Source: Pyropia yezoensis (lineage: Eukaryota > Rhodophyta > Bangiophyceae > Bangiales > Bangiaceae). Taken from it: a DNA stretch of 64,000 nt. Below the pieces are notes generated by a model that searched no databases, was not told the DNA's origin, and worked only from the letters and a program-made list of their open reading frames with translations. How positions within the stretch are numbered: the stretch's first letter is position 1; the number at the start of each line of letters is the position of its first letter. The stretch is from assembly GCA_009829735.1 (NCBI GenBank), contig CM020619.1, positions 7,368,375 through 7,432,374 of the forward strand. The letters run 5' to 3'. The position numbers and the translations under genes were made by a program. Below are positions 53,485 to 64,000 of this stretch, piece by piece.

Positions 53485-54240
53485 GTGGCCTCGCCTGAAC
53501 CGTCGCCGGCGCGTTCACGCCCTGTTCCGGCTGTGCCGGTACTTCAAGCTCCTCCGGCACCGCGCCTGTCTGCGGCGAGTCTGGGGGTGACCGTGCGGTC
53601 GCCTACCACTCCAGCCGCTCCGCCTCGGACGCCTTCTTCCAACGCCGGTGGCGCTGTGCCTCCGCTGGAGTTGGGTACTCCGGTTTCGGGGGCCGTTGTG
53701 GACCGTCCGGTGGTGTCATCCTCGGGGCGGTTCGAGATTCCGGCGCCGACTCTGCGCCTTACCCGCTTCCGGGTGCCTGACTGGTACCTGATCCAAGGTG
53801 GTCCGACATGCGACCAGTACGACGTCGGTATGATTGAAGACCAGCTGGGTCGTCTTCCGGTGCAGGTTGAAGGCGTTGGGTCCTCCCTGGTGCTGGGTAC
53901 TTACGCCAGCGTCTTGAACAACGTGGTCGACCGGGTGTTTGCTTGCGCGGACAGCGGCCAGATGTCGAACAGCCCGGTGGTTGGCGAACTTCTGGCGACC
54001 TTGACGCGGCATGGCTTGGCCCAGCAGTGGTCAGAAACCTTCACTGGCTTCCAGGGGCGCCGACGGGCATATCTGGATGAGCGGGAGCCCCCGGCAACTA
54101 CCGGTACTACTCCGATGGCGTCATACCGGGATGCACCGCGTCCACCGCACTACGTCATCCCGTCTTCCTCCGGTTCCCGTCGTGCCGCGGAGGCAGCGCT
54201 GGAGGACACTCCCGCGGCTCAGCGTCCGCGCCGGGAGTAG
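53485..54240 (+). CDS. Opposite-strand ORF of family B, unknown function
   Basis: About 250 codons on the strand opposite to gag-pol, between the chromodomain and the 3' LTR, the same place as in family A but much shorter. No ATG at its open start. Pro/Ala-rich N-terminus, then a non-repetitive part (FRVPDWYLIQGGPTCDQYDV, SSLVLGTYASVLNNVVDRVF, LLATLTRHGLAQQWSETFTG). No domain recognised and no obvious similarity to the family A frame by eye. Confidence 0.55.
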   Translation: MASPEPSPARSRPVPAVPVLQAPPAPRLSAASLGVTVRSPTTPAAPPRTPSSNAGGAVPPLELGTPVSGAVVDRPVVSSSGRFEIPAPTLRLTRFRVPDWYLIQGGPTCDQYDVGMIEDQLGRLPVQVEGVGSSLVLGTYASVLNNVVDRVFACADSGQMSNSPVVGELLATLTRHGLAQQWSETFTGFQGRRRAYLDEREPPATTGTTPMASYRDAPRPPHYVIPSSSGSRRAAEAALEDTPAAQRPRRE

Positions 54241-54385
54241 TAGTTAGAGGCAAGGAGGGTGAGGGTCTTCGGAGAAGCGAGGAGGGAAGAGGCGGAGAGA
54301 AGGGTTGCCCGAGCGGGTGCTTGTTTTCCTTGATTGTTCCATGCTTGTATTGCGTGTTCTCCTTGATATACCCGTTCCCTTCTTC

Positions 54386-55723
54386 TCAATCCTCTTGTTC
54401 CGCATCCGTTGCGGATGAACTCGGCTCGTCCCGAGGGTCTTGGTTGGCCCCATCCTCTTGGTCCTCCTCCGAGTCCGGCTCCAGAATCTTGCCGGCTCTG
54501 GCCACTGGAGTGCCCTCTATCCCGTTCCGTCGCGTGTAGGCACGGACATCCGCGATGGGTAGCCGGTTTGAGGGTTCCCAGGTATCATCTGCCGGGTTAA
54601 AACCGAACCAGCGTACTCGCAGGTACAGGCGTCCGTCTCTCCAGGCATGGTCCACAAACTTGACGTAGACATATTCCCGACCTTCTTCTTGGGATAGCCA
54701 GGGTACTGCGGCGCGCTTGCGCCGGGTCAAGTCCCGTTGGCTTGGCGGTGGAGCTCGGGTGACATGGTCGCTGCTCACGCGGTACGGGGAGCCATCCACG
54801 TCTAGAAGAAAGGTCCAGCCGTCCGTATTCAGGATCTCATAAGGTCCATCTGTCTTCGAGTCCAGCTTCCCCCGGGTCTTGCTATGGTTGTCCACAAAAA
54901 CCCAGTCGCCACAACCCAGTTCCTTGTTCTTTTCCCGAACGCCCTTGTCATAGCCTCGCTTGTATCGCTCCTGGGTCTTCGAGATTGACTCCTTGACTCT
55001 TGGGAGCAGGAGCTTCAGTTGTTCCAGGAACTCATCCTTTGCCTTGGGACCTGACTTCAGTGCAGGCTGGAGACCGTCTGGTATTCTTTCCAGGGAGAAG
55101 TTGGTCAGCCGCCTTGGGGTGACAAAGTCGAGTGGAGCGACCCCCGTTGTCCGGTGAGCTCGGGAGTTGTAGGCTAGAGTGAGGACAGCCAGGAGCTCGT
55201 CCCAGTCTTCTTGGTGCTCCTCCACGTAGTGCCGTAGCATGTCTACTAGGGTCCGGTTGAATCGTTCCACCTGGCCGTTCGTTTGAGGGTGGTACGTCGT
55301 AGTGTACAAGTTCTTGATGCCCATCAGGTCACAGACTCCTTGGAAGAACAGGGATGCAAACTGGGGACCGTTGTCGGTCAAGACGGAGTCTGGAGGGCCG
55401 TAGGCAGCTATCCAGTACTCGCAGAAGGCTGACGTGACATCCAGAGCCGTGATGGTCCTCAGCGGGATCGCTCGAGTAAACTTGGAGAACCGGTCACATA
55501 TGATGAGCAGGTATATGTTGCCACTGGATGTTTCAGGTAGGGGCCCCAGGATGTCCATGCTTAAGCTTGCAAAGGGCTCCGCCGCAGGGAATAGGCGTAG
55601 CTTAGAAGTCTTCTTCCTCTGGGACAACCGGTTCCTTGCACACGAAACACAAGCCTCCAGGTACTTATGGACGTCACTGGCCATGGTTTCCCAGTAATAG
55701 TGTCGTCTCATGGAAGCATACAT
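54386..55723 (-). CDS. Family B integrase and chromodomain
   Basis: Integrase zinc-binding remnant (CVSCARNRLSQ), core with LSMDILGPLPET, DSVLTDNGPQFAS, YHPQTNGQVERFN, and a C-terminal chromodomain (YVYVKFVDHAW, LRVRWFGFNPADDTWEPS). The frame is open over 445 codons. Confidence 0.85.
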   Translation of the reverse strand: MYASMRRHYYWETMASDVHKYLEACVSCARNRLSQRKKTSKLRLFPAAEPFASLSMDILGPLPETSSGNIYLLIICDRFSKFTRAIPLRTITALDVTSAFCEYWIAAYGPPDSVLTDNGPQFASLFFQGVCDLMGIKNLYTTTYHPQTNGQVERFNRTLVDMLRHYVEEHQEDWDELLAVLTLAYNSRAHRTTGVAPLDFVTPRRLTNFSLERIPDGLQPALKSGPKAKDEFLEQLKLLLPRVKESISKTQERYKRGYDKGVREKNKELGCGDWVFVDNHSKTRGKLDSKTDGPYEILNTDGWTFLLDVDGSPYRVSSDHVTRAPPPSQRDLTRRKRAAVPWLSQEEGREYVYVKFVDHAWRDGRLYLRVRWFGFNPADDTWEPSNRLPIADVRAYTRRNGIEGTPVARAGKILEPDSEEDQEDGANQDPRDEPSSSATDAEQED

Positions 55724-55801
55724 CCGATTGATACCAGGATGTCCGGCCTGGGGAGACGAGTGCTCCAGGCGTAGGATGTCAGCTCGTAGGCCCCGGGGTA
55801 C

Positions 55802-58302
55802 TTAGACTTGAGTGGCCCCATCGAAGGGTGACACCCGTACTAGGAGTCCGTCCGTAGACTCGGAGAAACGACTGTTCCGGTTCAGGTCCATTTGGTGGCG
55901 AAGCTCCAAGCATTGAGGATCCGTCAGTTGTGCCTCCAGCATCCGGTGAATGGTCACCGGTTGATGAGCTTCAGGTGTCTCATGCAGGGGAGCGTGCCAG
56001 CCACGTCCGACATTCGGGAGGATGAAGCAAGGTATTTCCTCCGGGATAGGACCGGTATCGGCTGCAGGAGTCTCCAGCCGAGACATGGTGTCGGCGCAGT
56101 GGTGCTCCCTCCCTGCTCTGGTGCACACCTTGTACTTGAACTCCCAAAGGCGTAGGCGCCACCGGGCTACCCTTCCTTGACTGCTGTCCATACATAGCAG
56201 CCACCTTAGGCTGGCGTGGTCCGTCCGGATGAGGAACTCTTGTCCTTCAAGATATGGCCGTAACAGGAAGCAAGCCCAGACGACTGCCAAGCACTCGCGC
56301 TCGGTCGTGGAATAGTTCTTCTCAGCTGGGGTCAAGACGCGACTGTAGTAGCCTATCGGGAGAAAGTGCCCATCAGGTTGCTGCTGGAGTATTGAGCACC
56401 CCACCTGGACGCCACAGGCATCCGTCTCCAGAACAAACTGGCCCTCCCGCTTGGGTAAGGCCAGTACTGGAGTGGTGGTCAGGCGCTTCTTGAGCTCTTC
56501 GAAGGCCGCGGTCTGCTTCTCGTCGAACACCGGGAGTTGTGCGGGAAGCTTCTTGCTGGTCAGCTTGGTCAGTGGCCGGGCAATCAGAGCATAGTCCCGT
56601 ACGAACCGGCGATAGACGTTGCACATACCCAGGAAGCTCTTGAGTTCCGTCTGGGTTTTGGGTTGCCGTGCATGCCGGAGGGCCTTGATGTTCTTCTCAT
56701 TGACTCGGAGCTCCCCCGGACTCAGCACGTGCCCCAGATACTCCACCTCAGTCTCAAACAGGTGGCACTTCTCGGCCTTGAGGGTAACTCCAGCCTTGGA
56801 CAGGAGGGCCAGGACCTCCCGAAGGTGCTCCAGGTGTTCCGCTGGGGTCTTGGAGAAAACGATAATGTCATCCAGGTAGACCAAACATGTTCTCCACTTT
56901 AGCCCGGACAGGATGATGTCGATGGCTCTTTGGAAGGTCGCCGGAGCATTGGTGAGACCAAAAGGAAGACGCTTGCACCGGAATAGTCCCAGGTGGCACG
57001 TGAAGGTGGTCTTGTCCTTGTCCTCGTCAGCCAGAGGGATCTGCCAGTAACCGGCATTACAATCCAGCGTCGAGAAGAGGGTGGCATCACCAAGAAAGTC
57101 GAGGCAATCATCCATCCGGGGTATCGGGTATACGTCCTTGACTGTCAGCTCGTTCAGGCGCCGGTAGTCAACGCAGAAACGGAAGTGACCGCCGGTTTTC
57201 GGGACGACTACCACCGGGAAAGCCCACTCGCCATCAGACGGCTCCATAACATCCATCTTGAGCATCTTGTTAACCTGCTTCTCAATCTCATCCCAGCGAT
57301 GAGGTCCGGCCCGATATGGTTGCATGTGCACTGGCTTAGCTTCCGGCTTGAGTTGAATCCGGTGTAGAGTGGCGTCCATCTTGCCCTGCTCTCCCGACCA
57401 CAGGTGCCGATATTCCTGGAGAAGCTTCTCCAGTGCCTCCCTCAAGTCGGGAGGGACATTTTCTTGCTTGACCTTCGGCATCCCGGGTGGTGCTTGTTCG
57501 GGTTTCGGAGTAGCGCTGCCAGCCTGCTCTTGCTTCGGAGGTACGTCTAAGGCCGTCAAGTAGGATGCCAGTTCTTGTTGCAGGTTCAGGAGGTCTTCCT
57601 TGCTCATCGCACGGGCGGATCCCCCGGTAAGGCTCTGCTGTACCAACTCGGGTGCCCTTGGCGAGGGTTATTGGCTTCCGGCTCACGTTGACGATTAGCA
57701 CCGAGAACGGGGTGTGCCTTTCTACCTTCTTGTGATGTCCGTGGGCCAAGTATAACCGGTGTTTCGCCAGGAATTCCTTACGTCCGTAGATCAGGCATTG
57801 ACCTGCAATCCGGGTCGTTACTTGAACCTTGGTCTCCGAGCGAGGAGGTAGGAGCACCGGTTTTGAAGAGAGTCAAGGTAGAGGGTGAGATGCGTTCCCT
57901 CTTACTCTTGGCTACACGAACCTTGGCGTCCAGATGCTCCAATACCGGTGACACAAACCCATGGTTGAACTGGACCTTCCCTTCTCCGGGTAGGATGCTC
58001 TTGACATGCTGCTTCTGGAAGTCCCAGCCTAGGATGAGGGGGACTGATAGGGTCTTGACTACTAGAAAGGGAAAAAGCATTGGTTCATTGTTGACATAGA
58101 TGGCGACAGGAAGACGGCCAAGCGGTCGTAGGCGTTTGACCCGAAGCGTCGACGATATGGGTCCGGGTAGGCGCTTCTCCAGGCATGTCGACGCCAGCCC
58201 GGAGGTAACAGGTTTCTCAGTGATGACGCTTGGTCCGGCTCCCGTGTCAACGACCGGGCGTAACAGCTTGGGGGAGACTATCCCCCACACGCATACGAGC
58301 AT
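55802..58302 (-). CDS. Family B protease, RT and RNase H (contig 2 version)
   Basis: Same protein as at 38250-40446, with the RNase H end (CTRAGREHHCADTMSRLETP) that the other contig lacks. Spread over more than one frame; a few breaks. Confidence 0.82.
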
Positions 58303-58317
58303 TATCTTGAGGTTTCT

Positions 58318-59516
58318 TTACGCAGGACGAGCAATGTCCCCTTGAACAAACAGGGTGTCCAGGCGGCTACCGGTTGAGCGGGTAACTGCCGTCCTTTCTC
58401 CCGGCACGCAAGGGGGGGAACAGTAGAAGTACCCTGCCGTCGGAGATTCGGGAAAGACACTTGGGGAGAGCGCCTGCCCTATTTCCGTTTCCCGGGTCCG
58501 AGGAGTCCTTAGAGGTTTCGGTCTCCAGGTCGAAGTCCGTAGGAGCTTCCCTTGCCAGAGCCTCCGTGATGCTCTGTAAGGTTGCCACTCGGATTGCATG
58601 TACCTGTGCCTTGTCCATCTTGGAGGGTGCCGCCGGTCAGCCCAGTTGACCGCCTTTGCAAACACCAGTCCTTGACGCTTGAGTTTCTCCTGGAGGTCCT
58701 TGGGAATGGTCGGGCACTGGTAGGACATGTGATCCTCCTTCTGGCACAGCCAACAAGACCGGAACCGCTGGTTCTTGACTTGCTTGGGGGCGACCAGGGA
58801 TGGTTGCTCCTTAGAAACGAAGCCGCCCCACTTGTCCCCTGGCCCCCTGGGTGAGGGCCCGCCAACTGCGAGTACTGGTACAGGGCTATCACCTCCCTTA
58901 TACTTGTCGGGTCCGGGTCGAACTCGCGACAACGGCTTGGGAGTTGATACCAGGGGAGCTTGGAGGGCCCTGGCTTGCCGGTACTTGCCCTGGGTGTAGG
59001 CCATCAACTGCTGGAAGGTATGTTCTTGATGTTCCTGGTTGTAGTTCTCCGCATCGACTTGAAGATATTCAGGAAGCCCTTCCGAGAAGATCATCTTGAG
59101 CCTGTCCTCAGGGTAAACGTTGCCACAAGCATCGCTCATCTCCCGGACACGACGGGCGAACGCCTCTGGAGTCTCTTGTCTTTCCATGGTTGCCCGGTTC
59201 AGCCTGCCGACTGCTTTACGCAGAGAGTCCGCGTCAGCGTAGTTGGACAGGAGCCAGTTGACCGCCTCCGGATAACTCGCGACGGTACGTCCGACAATGT
59301 GTCCGGCAGAGTCTGGTAGAACCTGTGCAAACCGCTGTTCCGCTTCTCCGGTCATGAAGTTAACCAGGAGGTAGAGAGCCTTGCCCTCGGACACATCGTT
59401 GTCATTGCATGCCTTGACAAACCGGCGCAGGAAGGCAAAGATAAGCGCGGTCTCTTCCCGGAAAACTTAGGATGTCCCCGGAAGCTCGGCTGCATTCGCC
59501 GGTTCAGGGACGCCAT
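58318..59516 (-). CDS. Family B gag (contig 2 version), cut by the gap
   Basis: Capsid-like region and zinc knuckle as at 37084-38121. Truncated by the N run; about one or two breaks. Confidence 0.82.
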
Positions 59517-60016
59517 NNNNNNNNNNNNNNNNNNNNNNNNNNNNNNNNNNNNNNNNNNNNNNNNNNNNNNNNNNNNNNNNNNNNNNNNNNNNNNNNNNNN
59601 NNNNNNNNNNNNNNNNNNNNNNNNNNNNNNNNNNNNNNNNNNNNNNNNNNNNNNNNNNNNNNNNNNNNNNNNNNNNNNNNNNNNNNNNNNNNNNNNNNNN
59701 NNNNNNNNNNNNNNNNNNNNNNNNNNNNNNNNNNNNNNNNNNNNNNNNNNNNNNNNNNNNNNNNNNNNNNNNNNNNNNNNNNNNNNNNNNNNNNNNNNNN
59801 NNNNNNNNNNNNNNNNNNNNNNNNNNNNNNNNNNNNNNNNNNNNNNNNNNNNNNNNNNNNNNNNNNNNNNNNNNNNNNNNNNNNNNNNNNNNNNNNNNNN
59901 NNNNNNNNNNNNNNNNNNNNNNNNNNNNNNNNNNNNNNNNNNNNNNNNNNNNNNNNNNNNNNNNNNNNNNNNNNNNNNNNNNNNNNNNNNNNNNNNNNNN
60001 NNNNNNNNNNNNNNNN
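59517..60016. other. Sequence gap (500 N)
   Basis: Exactly 500 Ns. Left edge family B gag (minus), right edge family A gag (plus), which cannot be neighbours inside one nested element in this orientation. Confidence 0.98.
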
Positions 60017-61842
60017 TCAAGCCAGCAGGACTGGAAGTGCGGGCGGGCAACAGGCCACCCCGACTCAGTCGGGAGTTCACTCGGGTGACACTTCTGACGT
60101 GGGTGGGCCGAAGTCTGGCCACCGCGTGGTATACTCAACGGGAACGTCCCAAGGGGTGAGGACTGTCCCCGCGAGTTCCACTCGGGTTGGAGCCAACTTT
60201 GGCATGGAGCCATCGCCAACTAGGCTTTCGGAGGACGGCGGACCTCCGTTGGTCGGCGATGGGCTCGCGCCCATGCCCCCGGTTGAGACCCCTGAGGAAC
60301 GTGGTTACCCCTCAGGTGGACTCCCGGAGGCGGACCGAGACTCAACTGGAGTCGTCAATCCACTCCTCGCGGAAACTGTCCGTCGGGAGGCGACCAATGT
60401 GTTGCGGCAGACTTTGCCGGACCTGGTGGTCACGATGACGAATACTATTCTGAATCAGATTGTAGCGAGTTTGCCAGATGGCCTGAATGTCCAGACCGGA
60501 TTGGGGCTTTCGAGCCCACAGGCGCAGGGGGAATCCCTCCCCACGCCTATCTCGGGTCGCCCCGAACTGGGGGCGACACCTGTGACTCCCAACGAGGGAG
60601 CCACACCATACGCGGTGGGGCGTACGCCCTTCACGGGGGAGTTCCCCTCGGAAACGCCGGCGGCTACACCAAGCTCGCCGTACCAGACTACAGGCACTGA
60701 GGGTGGACTTACCCCAGTGCCACAGCGGCTGTTCCCTCAACGTGAGGTGCCGCCCAAGATCCAGGTAGCCAACCCGGTCTACCAGAGGATCTTTGACTGT
60801 GAGACCTACGCCCTCCACAACAAGTCGGTGGCGTATGGTCCTGACCAGGCCCGAGCTATGGGCCGTGCCAAGAAGAATGCACTTCATTCTTTTGGGCACA
60901 GAGCGGAGTGGGATGGAACTCCCCCCCTCCGTGTCTTTGAGTTCCTACGTCGTTTCACAAAAGCCTGTGACGACAATGCCATAAGTGAAGGCATGGCTTT
61001 TTACATGCTACAGGAGTTTACGAAGGGAGACCTGCGGACAGAACTTATGTCCGTCATGCCCAGCTCCTCAAGTGGAGGCGCTGGGGAGGTGACGTCCTAT
61101 TTGGAGCTCGTCAACTGGTTGTTGAGGGCCATGGTTGATGAAGCGGCGTTGGCTTCTCAAGTCGAGGAGTTTACGCAAGCCCATCAGGAAGAGGCGGAGG
61201 ACGAGTTGTCCTTTGCGGAGCGAGTCCGTAAGCTCAACAATCTTTGTGGGTTTCTTCATCCACAAGCTGTGGTGAAGAGTCGGTTTGTGGAAGGACTCCA
61301 CTGGTCAGTCCGGATGGAGACCCGGGAGCATAACACTGCCCGGGCGACCCTGGCCGAGTTGGCTAGGTTCGCCTACCGCCGAGGCGAGGCCTACCGCAAG
61401 TTGCGGGAGGAACAACGCCAGGAGCGTCAGGCCGAGTTGGCCAAGGAACGGGAAGAGGCGCGCCAGGCCAGAGAGTTGCGAGAGGCACGCCGAATCCGCA
61501 AGGAGAGGGTGGTAGCTGCCGTGGGGAACTTCCCAAGGTACCTCGTCGTCTTCCCCAGTTGGGAAGACCCCTCCGGGAACTGATCATCGGTGTTGGAACT
61601 GCAACTCCGATGGTCACTGGGCATATGATTGCCCCAAGTTGAGTAAACGCATCCAACAGCTTGTTAGGAATGCGAGTAAGAAGTCGGCTACGAACGAAGT
61701 GCGTTCACGCCGCGAGGGTGGGTCTCGACCAGTGGTGGCGGTCGCCACACCCTCGACGGAGGGGGCGGACACGTCGTCCTCGGACTCGTCGTCGTCCCCT
61801 TCGCCCTCAGATTCGGACGCCAAGTCGGCGGGAAACGAATGA
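60017..61842 (+). CDS. Family A gag, third copy (partial)
   Basis: Same layout as 32066-34012: capsid-like region, charged helix, CCHC knuckle and acidic Ser-rich tail. Start lost in the gap; about one break. Ends in the same ATGA overlap with pol. Confidence 0.82.
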
Positions 61843-64000
61843 CCGTTGGAGCTGGTCGTCCGAAGCTCACAACGGCAGCCTCGGCCAAGTGGGCCAAGAG
61901 GACGAACCAACCGTGTCGGATACTGCGGCGACCTAAGGGAGTCCGCCCACCTCGGGTGGGACTTCCCAAGAACGTAAACCCACGTCGGGTCATCGCGGTG
62001 CTGACGGGTGAGAACTTCCAGGTGGCTGGACGGGTGCAACTTGCCCCCGGCCGCGCCTGTTGTGCCCGTATCGTACTTGATACCGGGTCAGGAGCCTCCT
62101 TGATACGCAAGTCGCTATTACCAAAGGGGATGAGGCTCCAACGCTGGAAGTCTAAAGCTGACCATCTGATCGATATCAATGGTGGGGTACTTCCCATCGT
62201 TGGTGCCGTGACCCTACCAACTCGGTTGGGGACCCATGAGGTCGACGTGACCTATGGTGTAGTTGAGAATATATCGGTACCCCTGCTTCTGGGTACCCCT
62301 TATGTCGTAACACAAGTGCCTTTGATTTGTGGCCCTGAGTACTGGGTCAAGTTGATGAATGGGGAGACTATCCCCATCCTTGGTAAGGGAAAGTCTGTGG
62401 CTCCTGTGACAGTTTCACAGTCGAAGCCTGTTTGTTCTGTGAGGGAAGGGTTTACTGCTACTCTGCGTTTAGCCCGTAAAGTCATGTTGCCCCCCAACTC
62501 GGTGGCGCACGTGGATGTTGTAACTGATTATGCGGGGAACGGGTTGGTGCACCCTAACCCCCGTCTTGCTCGCAAGCACCAAGTGCATGTTGCCCTTGGC
62601 ACGATGGACTCCAAAGCCGGAGTCCCGTGGAGGATCCAGGTGATGAACCTGAGCTCGTCGCCCAAGTTCTTCAAGTCGGGGGCCAAGTTCGGCTATATCG
62701 ACCAACACGAGGGACCGGTAGTAGCGGTCACCCTCAGCGCGGGCGCAAGTAGCGACCCGCAGTCCGGAAAGGAGAAGCATCAAGCCAAGTCGGCCGCCTC
62801 TCCTCGGCCCCAGGTAAACATGGAGGGTGTTCCACCCAGGTTGAGGGTTCAAGTTGAACGCCTCTTGGACCAATATCACAAGTTGTGGGATGGTCAATTG
62901 GGACTCATGAGAGCTACCCAACACCGGATCGAGTTGAAACCCGGTGCGCCCCCTATACGCCAACAACCGTATAGGGGGGGACCCCGTTCAAGGGCCCTCG
63001 TTAAGGAGCAAGTTGCTCGCATGGAGGCCCTCGATGTGATCGAGGCCAGCAACGCCGAGTGGGCGAGTCCGGTGGTGATCGTCCCCAAAGTTGATGGGAC
63101 CCCCCGGTTCTGTATCGACTACCGTAAGCTCAACGAGAGCACGGTGAAGGATAGTTATCCCCTACCTCGGATGGATGACTGTCTGGACTCTCTGGGGGAG
63201 GCAAACGTGTTCTCTACCCTGGACTGTAACGCGGGGTACTGGCAAATTCCCATTGCCCCGGAGGACAGGCATAAAACTACCTTTACCTGTCACTGTGGTA
63301 CCTACCAGTGCAAGCGCCTACCGTTTGGCCTGTGTAACGCGCCGGCAACTTTCCAGCGCGCTATGGACATGATTCTGGCCGGAGTACGGTGGCAGATCTG
63401 TCTCGTGTACCTAGACGATATCATTGTGTTCTCCCGAAGTCCGGAGGAACACATTGGCCATCTTGGCCAGGTGTTCAAGCTACTTGCTGACGCCGGAGTG
63501 TCACTGAAGGCGAGTAAGTGCCACCTCTTCACTCAAGAGGTGGAGTACTTGGGACATGTTGTCCGTCCGGGGCGTCTCAGTGTCAACGAGAAAAACTTGA
63601 GGGCCATCCGCAAGGCTCAGTACCCCCGGACCCAGACCCAGATGAGGAGCTTCCTCGGGATGTGTAACGTGTACCGACGTTTCACTAAGGGCTTCGCCAA
63701 AGTGGCGAAGCCGTTGAATGAGTTAGTGAGCTCAACGCTACCGAAGAACCTGCCTCCCCCAAGTCGGGTGGAGCAGGAATCCTTTGAGACTCTTCGGGAC
63801 CTTCTGCTGAAGCCCCCTATCCTGGCTATTCCCAGGTTGGGAGGCCACTACATCCTGGATGTGGATGCTAGCTACGACCAACTTGGTTGTGTGTTGCTTC
63901 AGCAGCAGCCGGACAAGGAGTACTTGCCGGTTGGATACTTTAGTAAGGGGCTAAACTCGGCCGAGAAGAACTACGGAGTCACCGAGTTGGAAGGACTCGC
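61839..64000 (+). CDS. Family A pol, third copy (protease, RT, start of RNase H)
   Basis: Protease VLDTGSGASLIR, RT through FSTLDCNAGYWQIP and the active site LVYLDDIIVFS, then the start of RNase H (LDVDASYDQLGCVLLQQ), cut by the right window edge. Confidence 0.85.
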   Translation, partial: MTVGAGRPKLTTAASAKWAKRTNQPCRILRRPKGVRPPRVGLPKNVNPRRVIAVLTGENFQVAGRVQLAPGRACCARIVLDTGSGASLIRKSLLPKGMRLQRWKSKADHLIDINGGVLPIVGAVTLPTRLGTHEVDVTYGVVENISVPLLLGTPYVVTQVPLICGPEYWVKLMNGETIPILGKGKSVAPVTVSQSKPVCSVREGFTATLRLARKVMLPPNSVAHVDVVTDYAGNGLVHPNPRLARKHQVHVALGTMDSKAGVPWRIQVMNLSSSPKFFKSGAKFGYIDQHEGPVVAVTLSAGASSDPQSGKEKHQAKSAASPRPQVNMEGVPPRLRVQVERLLDQYHKLWDGQLGLMRATQHRIELKPGAPPIRQQPYRGGPRSRALVKEQVARMEALDVIEASNAEWASPVVIVPKVDGTPRFCIDYRKLNESTVKDSYPLPRMDDCLDSLGEANVFSTLDCNAGYWQIPIAPEDRHKTTFTCHCGTYQCKRLPFGLCNAPATFQRAMDMILAGVRWQICLVYLDDIIVFSRSPEEHIGHLGQVFKLLADAGVSLKASKCHLFTQEVEYLGHVVRPGRLSVNEKNLRAIRKAQYPRTQTQMRSFLGMCNVYRRFTKGFAKVAKPLNELVSSTLPKNLPPPSRVEQESFETLRDLLLKPPILAIPRLGGHYILDVDASYDQLGCVLLQQQPDKEYLPVGYFSKGLNSAEKNYGVTELEGL

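Larger units (their letters stand above)
53350..59516 (-). mobile_element. Ty3/gypsy family B, internal part (contig 2)
   Basis: Minus orientation, from the 3' LTR side back to gag: opposite-strand ORF, integrase with chromodomain 54386-55723, RT/RNase H 55802-57646, protease 57778-58302, gag 58318-59516, then a gap. The stretch 56149-59516 is nearly identical to 37084-40446 of contig 1. This version shows about four breaks, which may be sequencing errors since the other contig's version looks whole. Confidence 0.85.
60017..64000 (+). mobile_element. Ty3/gypsy family A, third copy without B (contig 3)
   Basis: Starts inside gag (equivalent of 32188) and runs past the RT active site to the window end. 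The RT is continuous across the site where B is inserted in the other copy (63410). A few percent different from 32188-35577. About one break in gag; pol seems open as far as I can follow. LTRs are not in view. Confidence 0.88.

Noticed and set aside
31477-59516. A real ~28-kb palindrome of nested retroelements
   Set aside because: Target duplications and the overlap at the gaps fit one element split over two contigs better than two mirror-image elements; the flanking host DNA is not duplicated.

Overview
The window looks like nuclear DNA of a GC-rich alga. Four host proteins are spread over the first 13 kb. Their coding regions are mostly single-exon, full of Ala/Gly/Pro homopolymers, and one carries a plastid-type N-terminus. 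The few introns I see are short GT-AG introns of about 140-450 bp. This fits a bangiophyte red alga such as Porphyra, but that is an inference from style, not from a marker gene.

Layout. 1-13 kb is a very GC-rich gene block: a GT61-type glycosyltransferase (+, cut by the left edge), a CWF19-family splicing/debranching factor (-), a plastid-type class 3 lipase (+) and a CPA1/NHE-type Na+/H+ exchanger (+). 13-24 kb has lower GC, few believable genes and many short repeats: a dispersed ~65-100 bp family with five copies, palindromes and a foldback with an exact 60-bp tandem duplication, two copies of a ~390-bp repeat, and a 981-bp near-perfect inverted repeat with a tRNA-Thr(AGT) gene in each arm. 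24-28.4 kb holds a decayed PIF/Harbinger transposase (+) followed by an old Ty1/copia fossil (-). At 28.7-30.45 kb a four-exon gene (+) for an unrecognised Cys-rich protein can be built, with every intron GT-AG and in phase.

From 31.5 kb on, the window is almost entirely young Ty3/gypsy chromodomain elements of two families, A and B (names used only here). B is nested in the reverse transcriptase region of A. Both families share the same primer-binding-site sequence. Both carry a large open frame on the opposite strand between the integrase and the 3' LTR. A third A copy without B runs off the right edge. Between the element blocks lie a decayed Tc1/mariner-type transposase and about 2.4 kb of unassigned GC-rich DNA.

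Two 500-N gaps split the region into three contigs. The 5-bp target duplications of both A and B, and a ~3.36-kb near-identical overlap, show that the end of contig 1 (to 40446) and the right end of contig 2 (to 59516) come from the same nested element. The middle contig is therefore probably placed in the wrong orientation, and the apparent giant palindrome is then an assembly effect.
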